Shown: one piece after another, positions 19,295 to 28,826 of the stretch
Position numbering within the stretch: position 1 is the stretch's first letter
How the letters are laid out: the number at the start of each line of letters is the position of its first letter
Assembly: GCF_016107535.1 (NCBI RefSeq)
Contig: NZ_JABASQ010000005.1
Span: 95,797-159,796, forward strand
DNA length: 64,000 nucleotides
Direction: 5' to 3'
DNA from: Psychrobacter cibarius
Lineage (GTDB): Bacteria; Pseudomonadota; Gammaproteobacteria; Pseudomonadales; Moraxellaceae
Program-made: the position numbers and the translations under genes
Notes under the pieces: model-generated
Seen by the model: only the letters and a program-made list of their open reading frames with translations
Database searches by the model: none
What the model was told of the DNA's origin: nothing

Positions 19295-20770
19295 CTAGTA
19301 CGCTTTTTGATAAGCGGTCTTGACGATGGTATAGAACTCTTTGGCATATTGACCTTGCTCACGCGGGCCAAAGCTTGACTGTTTACGGCCACCAAACGGT
19401 ACATGATAGTCCGTACCTGCAGTCGCTAAATTGACCATGACGCAACCTGCTTGCACTTGTTCTTTGAACATCGCACTGCTACGCAAGCTTTGGGTGATGA
19501 TGCCCCCCGTCAGACCAAAGCGCGTGTCATTGGTTATGGCAATCGCTTCGTCCAAATCCTTGACACGCATCACACAAGCCAGCGGAGCAAAAACCTCTTC
19601 TTGGTTGATATCCCAGCTGTTGTCCGTCTCGGTAAACAAGGTTGGCGACATATAGTAGCCGTCATGTGGCATCTCTAAACGCTCACCACCAAACGCTAAA
19701 TTGGCACCAGATTGCTTGGCTTTTTCGATCCAGTCCATATTTGATGCCAGTTGCTTATCATCGACGACTGGCCCCATAAAGATACCGTCATCAAGCGCAT
19801 GACCGACTTTTAAGGTTTTCATTTTGGCAATCACCCCTTCGACAAAGGCATCATGAATACTGTCCATCACGATGAGTCGTGAAGAAGCAGTACATTTCTG
19901 TCCAGAACCACCAAATGCACCAGCCACTGCCGCATCGATAGCAACTTGCAAATCGGCATCATCAGCGATAACCAAGGCATTTTTGCTACCCATCTCAAGC
20001 TGGCAACGGATAAAGTTCGGGGCCGTTGCAGCAGCAACTTTGCGACCTGTTGGTACAGAGCCCGTAAAGCTAACGGCATCAATATCTGTAGAATTGATGA
20101 GCGCATCACCGACTGACGATCCGCCACCCAATAGTAGGTTAAACGTCCCTTCTGGCATACCTTGACGGTGAATGATTTCAGCCAATGCCACTGCGCTGGC
20201 TGGCGTCAAATTCGCAGGCTTCCAAATGACTGTGTTACCAAACGCTAGCGCTGGCGCGATCTTCCACACAGCAGTGGCAGTTGGGAAGTTCCAAGGTGAG
20301 ATAATGGCGACCACACCGACTGCTTCTCGGGTAACTTCAACCTTGACACCGGGGCGTACTGAGGCGGCGTTATCACCGATTTGGCGCAATACTTCAGCGG
20401 CATAGTAATGAAAGAACTGACCTGCGCGGTAAATCTCGCCGCGACCTTCCGCAAAAGGCTTACCTTCTTCAAGAGACAACAGCGTACCTAGCTCATCACA
20501 GCGAGCAATCATTTCATCGCCAATTGCTTGTAGGATAGACTGCTTTTTTTCTAAAGGAGTTGCTTCCCATTTTGGCTGAGCGTGACGGGCAGCAGCAATA
20601 GCCTCTTTGACTTGATCGCTACTCGCTTGTGCGAACTCACCGATAGTGTCGGTGATATCAGATGGGTTAATATTGGCTACGGTATTTACGCCTGACTGCC
20701 ATTCACCGTTAATGTAAAGTGATTTGGTTGGGTCTTGCTGCAATATCTGTTGGGCTGTGTGAGCTGACAT
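19295..20770 (-). CDS. NAD(P)-dependent aldehyde dehydrogenase
   Basis: The 491-residue enzyme oxidises an aldehyde to an acid in the cytoplasm. Visible motifs are the SPWNFP cofactor-binding segment, SFTGSVPTGRKVA, the general-base glutamate in QLEMGSKN, the catalytic cysteine in GSGQKCTASS (about residue 290) and EVFAPLA. The C-terminus (GTDYHVPFGGRKQSSFGPREQGQYAKEF) resembles 2-oxoglutarate-semialdehyde dehydrogenases of sugar-acid and hydroxyproline pathways more than betaine-aldehyde dehydrogenases. This is a hint at the product, not proof. AAGGAAG stands before the ATG. Second gene of the operon, 48 bp after ridA. Confidence 0.92.
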   Translation of the reverse strand: MSAHTAQQILQQDPTKSLYINGEWQSGVNTVANINPSDITDTIGEFAQASSDQVKEAIAAARHAQPKWEATPLEKKQSILQAIGDEMIARCDELGTLLSLEEGKPFAEGRGEIYRAGQFFHYYAAEVLRQIGDNAASVRPGVKVEVTREAVGVVAIISPWNFPTATAVWKIAPALAFGNTVIWKPANLTPASAVALAEIIHRQGMPEGTFNLLLGGGSSVGDALINSTDIDAVSFTGSVPTGRKVAAATAPNFIRCQLEMGSKNALVIADDADLQVAIDAAVAGAFGGSGQKCTASSRLIVMDSIHDAFVEGVIAKMKTLKVGHALDDGIFMGPVVDDKQLASNMDWIEKAKQSGANLAFGGERLEMPHDGYYMSPTLFTETDNSWDINQEEVFAPLACVMRVKDLDEAIAITNDTRFGLTGGIITQSLRSSAMFKEQVQAGCVMVNLATAGTDYHVPFGGRKQSSFGPREQGQYAKEFYTIVKTAYQKAY

Positions 20771-20818
20771 AAGAGCTTCCTTGATAAAGTATTAAAAGAT
20801 GGAATATTAAAATTAGCT

Positions 20819-21208
20819 TTAAGGCACAGCGGCATATACAACCAGCTCAACCAGCATTTCTTCACGAGCCAGTCCTGCTATCACGAGCGCTGCCCGATTT
20901 GGATAGGGTGCTTCAAAGTATTCAGCATAAACTTGATTGACCGTTTTTAGATAGTCGCGATCGGTCACATAGATCATGACCTGTAGTACCGAATCCATAC
21001 CAACATTGGCACATTCTAGTGTGTGCTTGAGATTGTCTAACGTTTGACGGGTTTGCGCTTCGATACCACCTGCAACCACATCACCATTTTCATCGATAGG
21101 AATCTGCGCGGTGTACAACGTACCATTGCTAGTGATCGCCCATTCTAGAGGGGCTTTAGACGCATAAAGTGAGGTTTTGATGGATTGTTTGGTTGAATGA
21201 GTCGTCAT
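20819..21208 (-). CDS. RidA-family enamine/imine deaminase
   Basis: RidA-like proteins hydrolyse reactive enamine and imine intermediates to ketones and ammonia. The protein of about 129 residues has the family pattern NGTLYTAQIPIDENGDVV, TRQTLDNLKHTLE, VTDRDYLKTVNQVYAEYF, and the arginine in PNRAALVI corresponding to the substrate-binding Arg. The ATG at 21208 has AAAGGA 9 bases upstream and is preferred over the in-frame ATG at 21229. It is the first gene of the operon, divergent from the LysR gene. Its presence suggests the pathway passes through an imine. Confidence 0.88.
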   Translation of the reverse strand: MTTHSTKQSIKTSLYASKAPLEWAITSNGTLYTAQIPIDENGDVVAGGIEAQTRQTLDNLKHTLECANVGMDSVLQVMIYVTDRDYLKTVNQVYAEYFEAPYPNRAALVIAGLAREEMLVELVVYAAVP

Positions 21209-21306
21209 GTCGTCATATCCTTTGATCAATGATTGGGCAGCGATTGCTATAGAGTTATCCTACCCAAGTACTAACGATAAATCTAACTAATTAAATTTAG
21301 AATATA

Positions 21307-21321
21307 ATAGATTTAATCTAT
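21307..21321. promoter_or_regulatory. LysR-type operator between ridA and the LysR gene
   Basis: ATAGATT-T-AATCTAT is a perfect 7+1+7 palindrome with the T-N11-A spacing of LysR-type boxes. It lies about 45 bp from the regulator start and about 100 bp from the ridA start, where a divergent regulator would be expected to bind. A weaker CTAA...TTAG element lies just upstream, near 21283-21300. Confidence 0.65.
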
Positions 21322-21365
21322 CATAGACGATATCTTATATATTAATAGTGGTGAAGAATAAGCCT

Positions 21366-22271
21366 ATGAAATTACAGCAATTACGTCACTTTTTATGCGT
21401 GGTAGAGGAAGGCGGCTTTCGGGCGGCGGCGGATCGAGCCAATCGCTCGCAAGCGGCGTTGTCTGCCTCGATAAAGGAATTGGAAAAAACACTGGGTCAG
21501 CGCTTATTTGAAGGAGGAAATAAAGCAACACTCACGCCTTTTGGCGAGACTTGTTTACCCAAAATCGAGCAGTTTATGACGGTTTATCAAGCGCTAGAGG
21601 ATGATTTAAAAGGAGCAGCCGCTGGCGATAAAGGCAAAATAAGGATTGCAAGCGTGCCATCACTGGTGACAAAACTCTTGCCTAGCGTGTTGGTTGAGTA
21701 CTCCAAGAGATATCCTGATGTCGAGATTGTACTAATAGATGATAACTCTGTCGGTGTGGCCAATCGTTTATTGGCAGGTGAAATCGATTTAGCATTGGGC
21801 AACTGCACTAGTATCGACCAATCAAACATAGATTTCACCTTGCTCATATCTGACCCGATTGGCGTGGTCTGCTTAAAAAGCAACTCGTTAAATCAACCAG
21901 TAAAACCGTCAAGAAACCAACAAAAAGCAGGGCTTAAATGGCAACAACTGATGACCCAGCCTTTTATTTATAATGGCACTTGTCGACTGCTCGAAAACAC
22001 ACCCGCCGAGGTGCTCAACCGCAATGCGCGTTACACGGTCGAGAACATTACTTCCTTATTTTCATTATTACGCAATGATCTTGGCATCACCACCCTACCC
22101 AAGCTCGCCTTTCCGTCGAATGAGCCAGAATTGGTATGGCTCGACTTACTTGAACCTACCTTAGACAGACAAATTGGTATTTTTAAATTGGCAAATAAAA
22201 CGATTTCACCGTCAGCACAAGCGTTTCATGAACTGTGCATTCAATATGTCCAGAATCACTATATTTTATAA
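21366..22271 (+). CDS. LysR-family transcriptional regulator
   Basis: The N-terminal winged helix-turn-helix (MKLQQLRHFLCVVEEGGFRAAADRANRSQAALSASI) is typical. The ligand-binding half follows from about residue 90 (KIRIASVPSLVTKLLPSVL.EYSKRYPDVEIVLIDD), and the total is about 301 residues. A GTG at 21348 is in frame, but the ATG at 21366 starts the conserved HTH. Transcribed away from the ridA-led operon with a palindromic box in between, it most likely activates that operon in response to the pathway substrate or an intermediate. Confidence 0.92.
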   Translation: MKLQQLRHFLCVVEEGGFRAAADRANRSQAALSASIKELEKTLGQRLFEGGNKATLTPFGETCLPKIEQFMTVYQALEDDLKGAAAGDKGKIRIASVPSLVTKLLPSVLVEYSKRYPDVEIVLIDDNSVGVANRLLAGEIDLALGNCTSIDQSNIDFTLLISDPIGVVCLKSNSLNQPVKPSRNQQKAGLKWQQLMTQPFIYNGTCRLLENTPAEVLNRNARYTVENITSLFSLLRNDLGITTLPKLAFPSNEPELVWLDLLEPTLDRQIGIFKLANKTISPSAQAFHELCIQYVQNHYIL

Positions 22272-22382
22272 AGACAGGTTAAAAATAGATTAATAATGGG
22301 TTAAAACATACCTCATTACCGCTTACTTTTATAAGCCACTATCAGAAACTCCATTCACTTGAATAAAAAAGCGTCTTTCACT

Positions 22383-23177
22383 ATGACTAAAGGTTTAATT
22401 TCGGTTACTCGTGGCCTCTTATCTGTTATCGGCATCATACTTATCATCGATTGCGCTGCATTGATAGTCGTCGGTAAAGTCAACTTCGGCTCGGTTGTAC
22501 CTTTTTTACTCGGCATGGTTTTTGTCATACATGGAATGTTTTGGCATGCAATACGCAGGTTTTGTAGCCAACATTATGGCTTTAACCGCCTTTGGTATGG
22601 GTTATGGGCTGTATTTATACTTTGGTTGTTGAGGTTCGCTCTATTTATTTGGTCATTACAACAGCAGATTGCGCTTAGCCAGCAGCCTGCACCGACAGTG
22701 GCAGCGATTATTATATTAGGCTCTGGCACGGTTGCAGGTAAGCCGACACCGACGCTCGCCAAGCGCTTGGACACCGCCGTGCCCCTTATCGAGACGCAAC
22801 CAGATGCTTTGGTGATAACCAGTGGTGGCGTTGGTTTTCAGCGTACACGTAGCGAAGCCGATATCATGGCCACGTATTTGCATGAGGCACATGGCGTGCC
22901 ATTCGAACGCATTTTACAAGAAGGTAAAAGTACTAGTACGGAAGAAAACCTCGCTAACAGCCGAGCGTTGTTAGAAGCAAAAGGGCTATCTATCACTGAT
23001 CCTATCGCCATCGTTACCAGTGATTTCCATAGCATTCGCGCAGCCAGCATTGCGCGACATCAGGGCTATACACAACCGATCACCGTCGCCAGTCCCACGC
23101 CTTTATCCATTCGTTACAACGCTTGGTTTCGCGAGTATTTTGCCTTTGTCAGTGGCTGGTTGTTAGGAGAGTATTGA
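22383..23177 (+). CDS. YdcF-like (DUF218) membrane protein
   Basis: The N-terminal third holds three or four hydrophobic segments. The C-terminal two thirds is a DUF218 domain: AAIIILGSGTVAGKPTPTLAKRLDTA, ALVITSGGVG, EADIMATYL, GVPFERILQEGKSTSTEENL and IVTSDFHSIRA. Related proteins include ElyC and SanA, linked to cell-envelope integrity and vancomycin resistance; the biochemical activity is not settled. A TTG at 22359 is in frame; the ATG at 22383 is used, but neither has a good ribosome binding site. It stands alone in its orientation after the LysR gene. Confidence 0.82.
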   Translation: MTKGLISVTRGLLSVIGIILIIDCAALIVVGKVNFGSVVPFLLGMVFVIHGMFWHAIRRFCSQHYGFNRLWYGLWAVFILWLLRFALFIWSLQQQIALSQQPAPTVAAIIILGSGTVAGKPTPTLAKRLDTAVPLIETQPDALVITSGGVGFQRTRSEADIMATYLHEAHGVPFERILQEGKSTSTEENLANSRALLEAKGLSITDPIAIVTSDFHSIRAASIARHQGYTQPITVASPTPLSIRYNAWFREYFAFVSGWLLGEY

Positions 23178-23349
23178 TGGAGGTGTATATTTCACCAGTT
23201 TGAACAAGCTTACTACTAAATATCATAGCTCCAGCGTTGCCGCATTGCTGTTTTTACCAATCAAAACGGTGGTAATTTTACAGTGCGTTATAATCAGTAA
23301 GAACCACTGATAAATACTGCAAATAAAAATAATAATGATGGAGCGCATT

Positions 23350-24873
23350 ATGCTATTGGATATCTTTTTAACTGTTCATTTTATGCTGCTGATACTGATC
23401 TCTTTGCGAGTGCTTGCGCGCCATGATCTGACCTCGCCCGCTCGGCTCGCTTGGCTCGTGATATTGTTCATTTTGCCTTATCTGGGAGTTGTAATTTATT
23501 GGATGTTTGGTGAGGTGCATCTAGGACGCGATTTTACGCGCAAACGTAAAGAAATCATCGATAAATTAAGCGCACATAGTCCCGAAGTACTTGGTGATGA
23601 CATCGCTTTGTCGGAGGCTATCAAACCTGAATACCAAGCGGCCTTTGCCTACTCTGCCAATGCAACTGGCTATCATACAACGGTGGGCAATCACGCAGAG
23701 CTAATAGCAGATGCGGCTGAGACGCGCAAACGTATGATTGCCGACTTTGATGCAGCGACCGATCATATTCATGTGCTGTATTATATTTGGCTAATCGATG
23801 GTATGGGAATCGATACTGCTCAAGCGCTCATACGAGCGGCAAGGCGCGGCGTCATCTGCCGAGCAATGGTTGACGGTATGGGCTCACGAAAAATGGTCGG
23901 CTCAAAGATATGGCAGGAAATGATAGAAGCTGGCGTACAAGTCAGTGTTGCCCTACCAATTAGTAATCTTTTAAAGGTACTCATGTTTAGCCGGATTGAC
24001 TTGCGAAATCACCGCAAGATTACGGTTATTGACGGCAAAATCGGCTACTGTGGCAGTCGCAACTGCGCCGATCCTGAGTTTCGTGTAAAGCCAAAATTTG
24101 CGCCGTGGGTAGACATTATGCTGCGGGTCGAAGGACCAGTGGTGGCACAGAATCAGATGTTGTTTGCCAGTGATTGGCTGACTGAAAATCCTGATACGCC
24201 GCTTGACAGCTTTCCTTATTTTATTGACCCTCAACTAAAGCAACAAAAATCCCCACAGCCAGAAACTGAGGAGCCTTTACCAATAACATCATCGCCACCT
24301 TTACCAGTCGCATTGCCGCCAAATGGCTTTGCTGCACAGGTTTTTTCTGATGGTCCTACCCAACGACGCGGCACCACGCCACAATTTTTAGGTGTCTTAA
24401 TTGGTCAGGCAAAACGAACCCTGATTATCTCAACGCCTTATTTTGTGCCTGATTATTCGCTCGTCAGCATTTTGTGTGCGACCGCTTATCGCGGTGTACA
24501 AGTAACCATGATTTTCCCAAAGAATAACGACTCAATAGTCGTGGCTGCTACCAGCCACAGTTATTACTGGCAGCTGCTTGAAGCGGGGGTCAATATTTAC
24601 GAATATAAACCCGGTCTATTACACGCAAAAACCTTGACCATCGATGGCGAAATCAGTCTGATTGGCTCGACCAATTTAGACTTGCGTAGCTTTGATTTGA
24701 ACTATGAAAACAACATTGTGTTTAGCGATAAAACGCTCACAGCGGCCATCGTTGAGCGACAATACCAGTATATCGCTGATTCTGAAGAGGTCACTCGTGA
24801 GCAAGTTGAAAACTGGCCGTTATCTTATAAAATCTGGAATAACATTGTCGCCACGATGGGGCCTGTTTTGTAA
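23350..24873 (+). CDS. cls: Cardiolipin synthase (phospholipase D family)
   Basis: Joins two phosphatidylglycerol molecules (or PG with another phospholipid) to form cardiolipin in the inner membrane. Two N-terminal membrane helices (LDIFLTVHFMLLILI and LAWLVILFILPYLGVVIYWMFGE) are followed by two HKD motifs, HRKITVIDG (His near residue 221) and HAKTLTIDG (near 425), each with a downstream GS-x-N. A proline-rich linker lies between the two halves (about residues 295-325). GGAG is 6 bases before the ATG at 23350; an earlier ATG pair at 23335 lacks one. About 507 residues, as usual for ClsA-like enzymes. Confidence 0.92.
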   Translation: MLLDIFLTVHFMLLILISLRVLARHDLTSPARLAWLVILFILPYLGVVIYWMFGEVHLGRDFTRKRKEIIDKLSAHSPEVLGDDIALSEAIKPEYQAAFAYSANATGYHTTVGNHAELIADAAETRKRMIADFDAATDHIHVLYYIWLIDGMGIDTAQALIRAARRGVICRAMVDGMGSRKMVGSKIWQEMIEAGVQVSVALPISNLLKVLMFSRIDLRNHRKITVIDGKIGYCGSRNCADPEFRVKPKFAPWVDIMLRVEGPVVAQNQMLFASDWLTENPDTPLDSFPYFIDPQLKQQKSPQPETEEPLPITSSPPLPVALPPNGFAAQVFSDGPTQRRGTTPQFLGVLIGQAKRTLIISTPYFVPDYSLVSILCATAYRGVQVTMIFPKNNDSIVVAATSHSYYWQLLEAGVNIYEYKPGLLHAKTLTIDGEISLIGSTNLDLRSFDLNYENNIVFSDKTLTAAIVERQYQYIADSEEVTREQVENWPLSYKIWNNIVATMGPVL

Positions 24874-24959
24874 CCCATTATTAGGGCGTGTCCTCAATTC
24901 AATTGATCATATCTAAACGGGCTAATAACATGGAGAAATACTAATGACATTAAGCGATT

Positions 24960-25931
24960 CTATTCAGCTGCTGTCTTCTGCAAAATATAGATGACAAACT
25001 TAGCTTGCGTCTTAAAGGATTCTGTTTCAACGGCTGCTAGTAGCGCCTGTCTTTTTTCATTAAGCGCACGATAAGCATAAGGCGTCATGGTCATCAAATC
25101 AGCCAAATCAGCGGCTGACAACGTCATCTCGGTATTGACATGCTCCGTACCCATTAGCGTGAAATATGGAGCCAATTCATGCAAAAACTTATCCGAATCA
25201 TGCTCGCGGACGTTATCAAATAACGCTTCGCGCATCGTCGCTAGATGCCCGATATCTGGCTTGGCAATGATTAAATAACCGTCTGCAGTCAATACCTCAT
25301 TGAACGCGTCTGGCAAGATAGGACTAAAGATACTGCTAATGCCATTGATGCTATGCGCGCGTAACGGCAAATGGGCAGCGCTGGTAACAAGCGGATAGAT
25401 GACTGCCGACTTGGCTGTCGCATTAGTAACACTGTCTTTAGCTTGCTGATACCAAAGACGCCCCGTCGCTTTGCTCGTTTTCGCAAGCTCTACCACAGCA
25501 GGTTTACTGATATCTGCGGCGATGAGCGTATCCATGCCTGTCTGTGCCATTGCCTGCGTGTAATACCCTTCACCACAGCCAATATCCAACCAATTGATTG
25601 TCTTGCTATCCTTTTTAGTTATCGGCTCAATTGCTGAATCAGCGACCGACTCATTTTTCGCCAACAATTCCCTCATTTTCTGGCAAATAAGCGTCTGCAA
25701 TGGCTGATAATGTCCAGCGTTTAAAAACCGTTTGCGTGCATCAATTGATTGCTGGCTATCGCCCGGTGCTTTGGATTTTTTTTGTTGCACGGGCAATAAA
25801 TTAACATAACCCTGACGTGCCACATCAAATGGATGAGCCGTGTGTTTTGGGTGCAAGCTGCCATCGCAGCGCCACGTATCTGCGGCAGGCTGTAATGGTG
25901 ATTGGCAAAGGGGACAAATAAATAAGCTCAC
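24960..25931 (-). CDS. rlmA: 23S rRNA (guanine-745-N1)-methyltransferase RlmA
   Basis: Methylates G745 (or G748) of 23S rRNA, a site near the peptide exit tunnel. The N-terminus holds a zinc finger (CPLCQSPL, then C and H about 15 residues later) followed by the RlmA-specific FDVARQGYVNLLP, then a class I methyltransferase domain with WLDIGCGEGYYTQAM as SAM motif I and IFSPILPDAFNEVL. The frame is open from a TTG at 25973, but the GTG at 25931 gives the family N-terminus of about 323 residues. Convergent with cls. Confidence 0.88.
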   Translation of the reverse strand: MSLFICPLCQSPLQPAADTWRCDGSLHPKHTAHPFDVARQGYVNLLPVQQKKSKAPGDSQQSIDARKRFLNAGHYQPLQTLICQKMRELLAKNESVADSAIEPITKKDSKTINWLDIGCGEGYYTQAMAQTGMDTLIAADISKPAVVELAKTSKATGRLWYQQAKDSVTNATAKSAVIYPLVTSAAHLPLRAHSINGISSIFSPILPDAFNEVLTADGYLIIAKPDIGHLATMREALFDNVREHDSDKFLHELAPYFTLMGTEHVNTEMTLSAADLADLMTMTPYAYRALNEKRQALLAAVETESFKTQAKFVIYILQKTAAE

Positions 25932-26052
25932 AAGTATCTCAACGTCATCGCAATATGGCTGCCATTTTAACAAAATTCAGGCTTACTGCGTGATAAACAA
26001 TGCAGGAAAGAAAATGCAAAAAACAAACTATCAGCAACCAAACTATTAGCAA

Positions 26053-26090
26053 CAAAAAAAGCCACCTCAACTAAAGTGAGATGGCTTTTG
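26053..26090 (-). terminator. Terminator of the rsmH-mraY part of the dcw cluster
   Basis: On the minus strand, AAAAGCCATCTCA pairs with TGAGGTGGCTTTT around a 7-base loop and is followed by a run of seven Ts. It lies 43-80 bp after the mraY stop, showing that transcription ends here rather than running on into murD. Confidence 0.88.
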
Positions 26091-26132
26091 CGTACATGAT
26101 ATTCATATTAATGTTCGAGCGATATTGCTGTG

Positions 26133-27251
26133 TTAACGCAGCTTTAAGGTCATGAGCCCAAGGATGACGAGAATAATGGCAATAATCCAAAACCTTGCCA
26201 CCACTTGCGTTTCTTTCCAGCCAATTTCTTCAAAGTGATGATGCAATGGTGCCATCCGAAAGACGCGCTTTTTACGCAGCTTATACGAGCCAACCTGTAG
26301 CATGACCGACAGTGCTTCGGCGACAAATAGACCACCCATAATAGCAAAAGCAATTTCTTGGCGGGTCATAACGGCAATCGTACCGAGCATCGCCCCAAGA
26401 GCAAGCGCCCCCACATCGCCCATAAATACTTGGGCTGGATGGGCGTTGAACCATAAAAAACCAAGCCCTGCACCAATCATCGAACCACAGACAATGAGAA
26501 CCTCGGAGTTATAGGCAATATAAGGCACATGCAAGTAATCAGCAAAGCGTACATCACCTGATACATAAGCCATCGCGCCCAAACCTGCCGCGACCAAGAC
26601 CACGGGCAAAATAGCTAAACCATCCAAACCATCGGTTAAGTTGACGGCGTTAGAAGCACCATTAATCACAAAGTAGGTAAAGATAATAAAGCCAATACCA
26701 AACGGCACTGCCGAAAAAGGAATCATCCAATCTTTAAAAATCGGTAGCAGCAAATCCTGCATCTCACGCGTAGTCGCAATATCTGGCTGCAAGGTGGCGA
26801 TATAATACAAAGACACACCGACGAACAAAGCACCCATAGAGAGCCAAAAGTATTTCTTACGAGCAATTAAGCCTTTGGGATCTTTATACTTAATTTTTAG
26901 CCAATCATCTGCCCAGCCGACCGCACCAAAGATAATCATAACAATGAGCAAAATCCAAACGTACGGGTTATTCAAACGCGCCCATAGTAAGGTGGACACG
27001 CCAATCGCACTTAAAATCAGCACCCCACCCATGGTCGGCGTACCAGTTTTCGCCAAATGCGATTGCGGACCATCATTGCGAATCGCTTGACCATATTTCA
27101 GTGCACGCAGACGTCGAATGACAGGCCCACCAAAAAACATGCTAAATGCGAGGGCGGTAATGACCGCGAGTAACGCTCGCAGCGTCAACGAAGAAACCGC
27201 AGAAAACGGCGTGTAATACTGGCCAAGCCAGCCAAACAACCAAACTAACAC
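26133..27251 (-). CDS. mraY: Phospho-N-acetylmuramoyl-pentapeptide transferase
   Basis: MraY makes lipid I from UDP-MurNAc-pentapeptide and undecaprenyl phosphate at the inner membrane. The 372-residue protein has about ten membrane segments, KTGTPTMGG, the aspartate pair [26 protein letters not shown] and the C-terminal [14 protein letters not shown], all signatures of MraY. It starts with GTG three bases after the murF stop, so the two genes are translationally close. It is the last gene before a strong terminator. Confidence 0.96.
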   Translation of the reverse strand: MLVWLFGWLGQYYTPFSAVSSLTLRALLAVITALAFSMFFGGPVIRRLRALKYGQAIRNDGPQSHLAKTGTPTMGGVLILSAIGVSTLLWARLNNPYVWILLIVMIIFGAVGWADDWLKIKYKDPKGLIARKKYFWLSMGALFVGVSLYYIATLQPDIATTREMQDLLLPIFKDWMIPFSAVPFGIGFIIFTYFVINGASNAVNLTDGLDGLAILPVVLVAAGLGAMAYVSGDVRFADYLHVPYIAYNSEVLIVCGSMIGAGLGFLWFNAHPAQVFMGDVGALALGAMLGTIAVMTRQEIAFAIMGGLFVAEALSVMLQVGSYKLRKKRVFRMAPLHHHFEEIGWKETQVVARFWIIAIILVILGLMTLKLR

Positions 27252-27254
27252 CGC

Positions 27255-28715
27255 CTACTCCTCGATTAGCGCATTGATAAGGGTTTCCATTTGCATGGAA
27301 CGAGAACCTTTAAACAGCACCGTACAAGGCTGCGCCTGCTGTGCTTGCAAATACGGCTTCAAATACGCCAATAAACTGTCTTTATCGGTAAACGCATGGG
27401 CATTGATGTCAGAAACCTCTTGTGCACCCGCCACGGTAAAAGGCGCGTATTCACCAACACACAGCAGCACATTGATGCCCGTTGTCGCGATCGTACGACC
27501 CAAGCTTTGATGCTCGCTAACCGCCGCCTCTCCCAGTTCTGCGATATCGCCCAGCACCATGACTTGCGTGCCCGTTTGCGCCGCTAGTACTTTTGCTGCC
27601 GCTCGCACCGAATGCGGATTGGCATTATAGGTATCATCAATCAAGCGATGCATACCCAGTAATTGACTGTTCAAGCGCCCTTTAGCAGGACGCGCATTTT
27701 CAAGTCCGACGACGATATCACTAACATCGATATTTAGTGCATGGGCACAAGCAGCAGCGGCTAAAGCATTATTGACATTGTGCTCGCCCGCTAGTGGCAA
27801 GTTGATATCATGGACTTGATTGCCGATATGCAGCTTAAATTCACTGCGCTCAGGCTCGACATCTAAATGGCTGGCACTGACATCAGTATTACCAAAACCA
27901 ATCACGTGTGACGTATATTTTTCAGCGATACGGCGTAATTGATTGGTAAAATCATCTTTATCAGGAACGATCGCAAATTGGCTGTCATTCAAGGTATGGT
28001 AAATCTCAGCCTTGGTTTGGCAAATCCCTTCACGGCTACCAAACTCACCCAAATGCGCCGTACCAATATTTAAAATACACGCGACATCTGGCTTTACAAT
28101 CTCGGTAGTATAAGCAATTTCTCCAATATGGTTTGCACCAAGCTCTAGGATGGCATAGCGATGATGGTCGGATAATTCGAGCAACATCATCGGCACACCC
28201 AAGTCATTATTTAGGTTACCACGGGTAATCAATGTCGGTGCTAGTCTGCCAAAGATACTACCCAGCATCTCTTTACAGGTGGTCTTACCGCTAGAGCCAG
28301 TAATAGCAATGACGGTTAAATTTTGATGCTGTTGACGACGATACGCAGCCAATTGTCCTAGCGCCAAACGGGTGTCGCTCACTACTAGCTGCGGAATGCT
28401 ATTTGCATCAGCCGTAGCAATAGGGCGGGCGACGATAGCCGCAACCGCACCTTGCGCGATGGCAGTATCGATATAATCGTGACCATCAAAATTATCACCC
28501 GATAACGCTAAAAATATATCACCAGGTTTTATCGTACGGGTATCGGTGGCGATACGAGTGCTCATTACATCATTTACTGAATTGTTTTCTGAGTCGGATT
28601 GCCCTTCACTCAGCTGCCAATGCCCATCGAGTACTGCGGTTGCTGCGAGCAGATTGTCTGCTTGCCAAACATACAGCCCTTGCGACTGAATGCTGTTATC
28701 GTTGTCGGCTGTCAT
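27255..28715 (-). CDS. murF: UDP-N-acetylmuramoyl-tripeptide--D-alanyl-D-alanine ligase
   Basis: MurF adds D-Ala-D-Ala to complete the muropeptide. The 486 residues show the N-terminal substrate domain (DTRTIKPGDIFLALSGDNFDGHDY), the ATP loop TGSSGKTTCKEML, NLNNDLGVPMMLL, NIGTAHLGEFGSREGI and the C-terminal DDTYNANPHSV with GDIAELG. AAGG precedes the ATG. A 111-bp gap separates it from murE upstream, and mraY follows after 3 bp. Confidence 0.96.
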   Translation of the reverse strand: MTADNDNSIQSQGLYVWQADNLLAATAVLDGHWQLSEGQSDSENNSVNDVMSTRIATDTRTIKPGDIFLALSGDNFDGHDYIDTAIAQGAVAAIVARPIATADANSIPQLVVSDTRLALGQLAAYRRQQHQNLTVIAITGSSGKTTCKEMLGSIFGRLAPTLITRGNLNNDLGVPMMLLELSDHHRYAILELGANHIGEIAYTTEIVKPDVACILNIGTAHLGEFGSREGICQTKAEIYHTLNDSQFAIVPDKDDFTNQLRRIAEKYTSHVIGFGNTDVSASHLDVEPERSEFKLHIGNQVHDINLPLAGEHNVNNALAAAACAHALNIDVSDIVVGLENARPAKGRLNSQLLGMHRLIDDTYNANPHSVRAAAKVLAAQTGTQVMVLGDIAELGEAAVSEHQSLGRTIATTGINVLLCVGEYAPFTVAGAQEVSDINAHAFTDKDSLLAYLKPYLQAQQAQPCTVLFKGSRSMQMETLINALIEE

Positions 28716-28826
28716 AATGATTACCTTATATATGATGACTACTTATTTATTTTTTATAGTTAACGAGCAATACTTCTTAAAAAGCATGAAAAACTAACTG
28801 TAAGCGCTATTATTTATCTATAAATG

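Noticed and set aside
13473..22271. The catabolic operon as a genomic island integrated at tRNA-Ser
   Set aside because: It starts next to the tRNA gene, but no integrase, no second copy of the tRNA 3' end and no mobility genes were seen at either side.
24880..24935. GGGCGTGTCCTCAATTCAAT downstream of cls as an insertion-sequence end
   Set aside because: It looks like a sequence that could be repeated in the genome, but no partner repeat, transposase or target duplication is found in the window.
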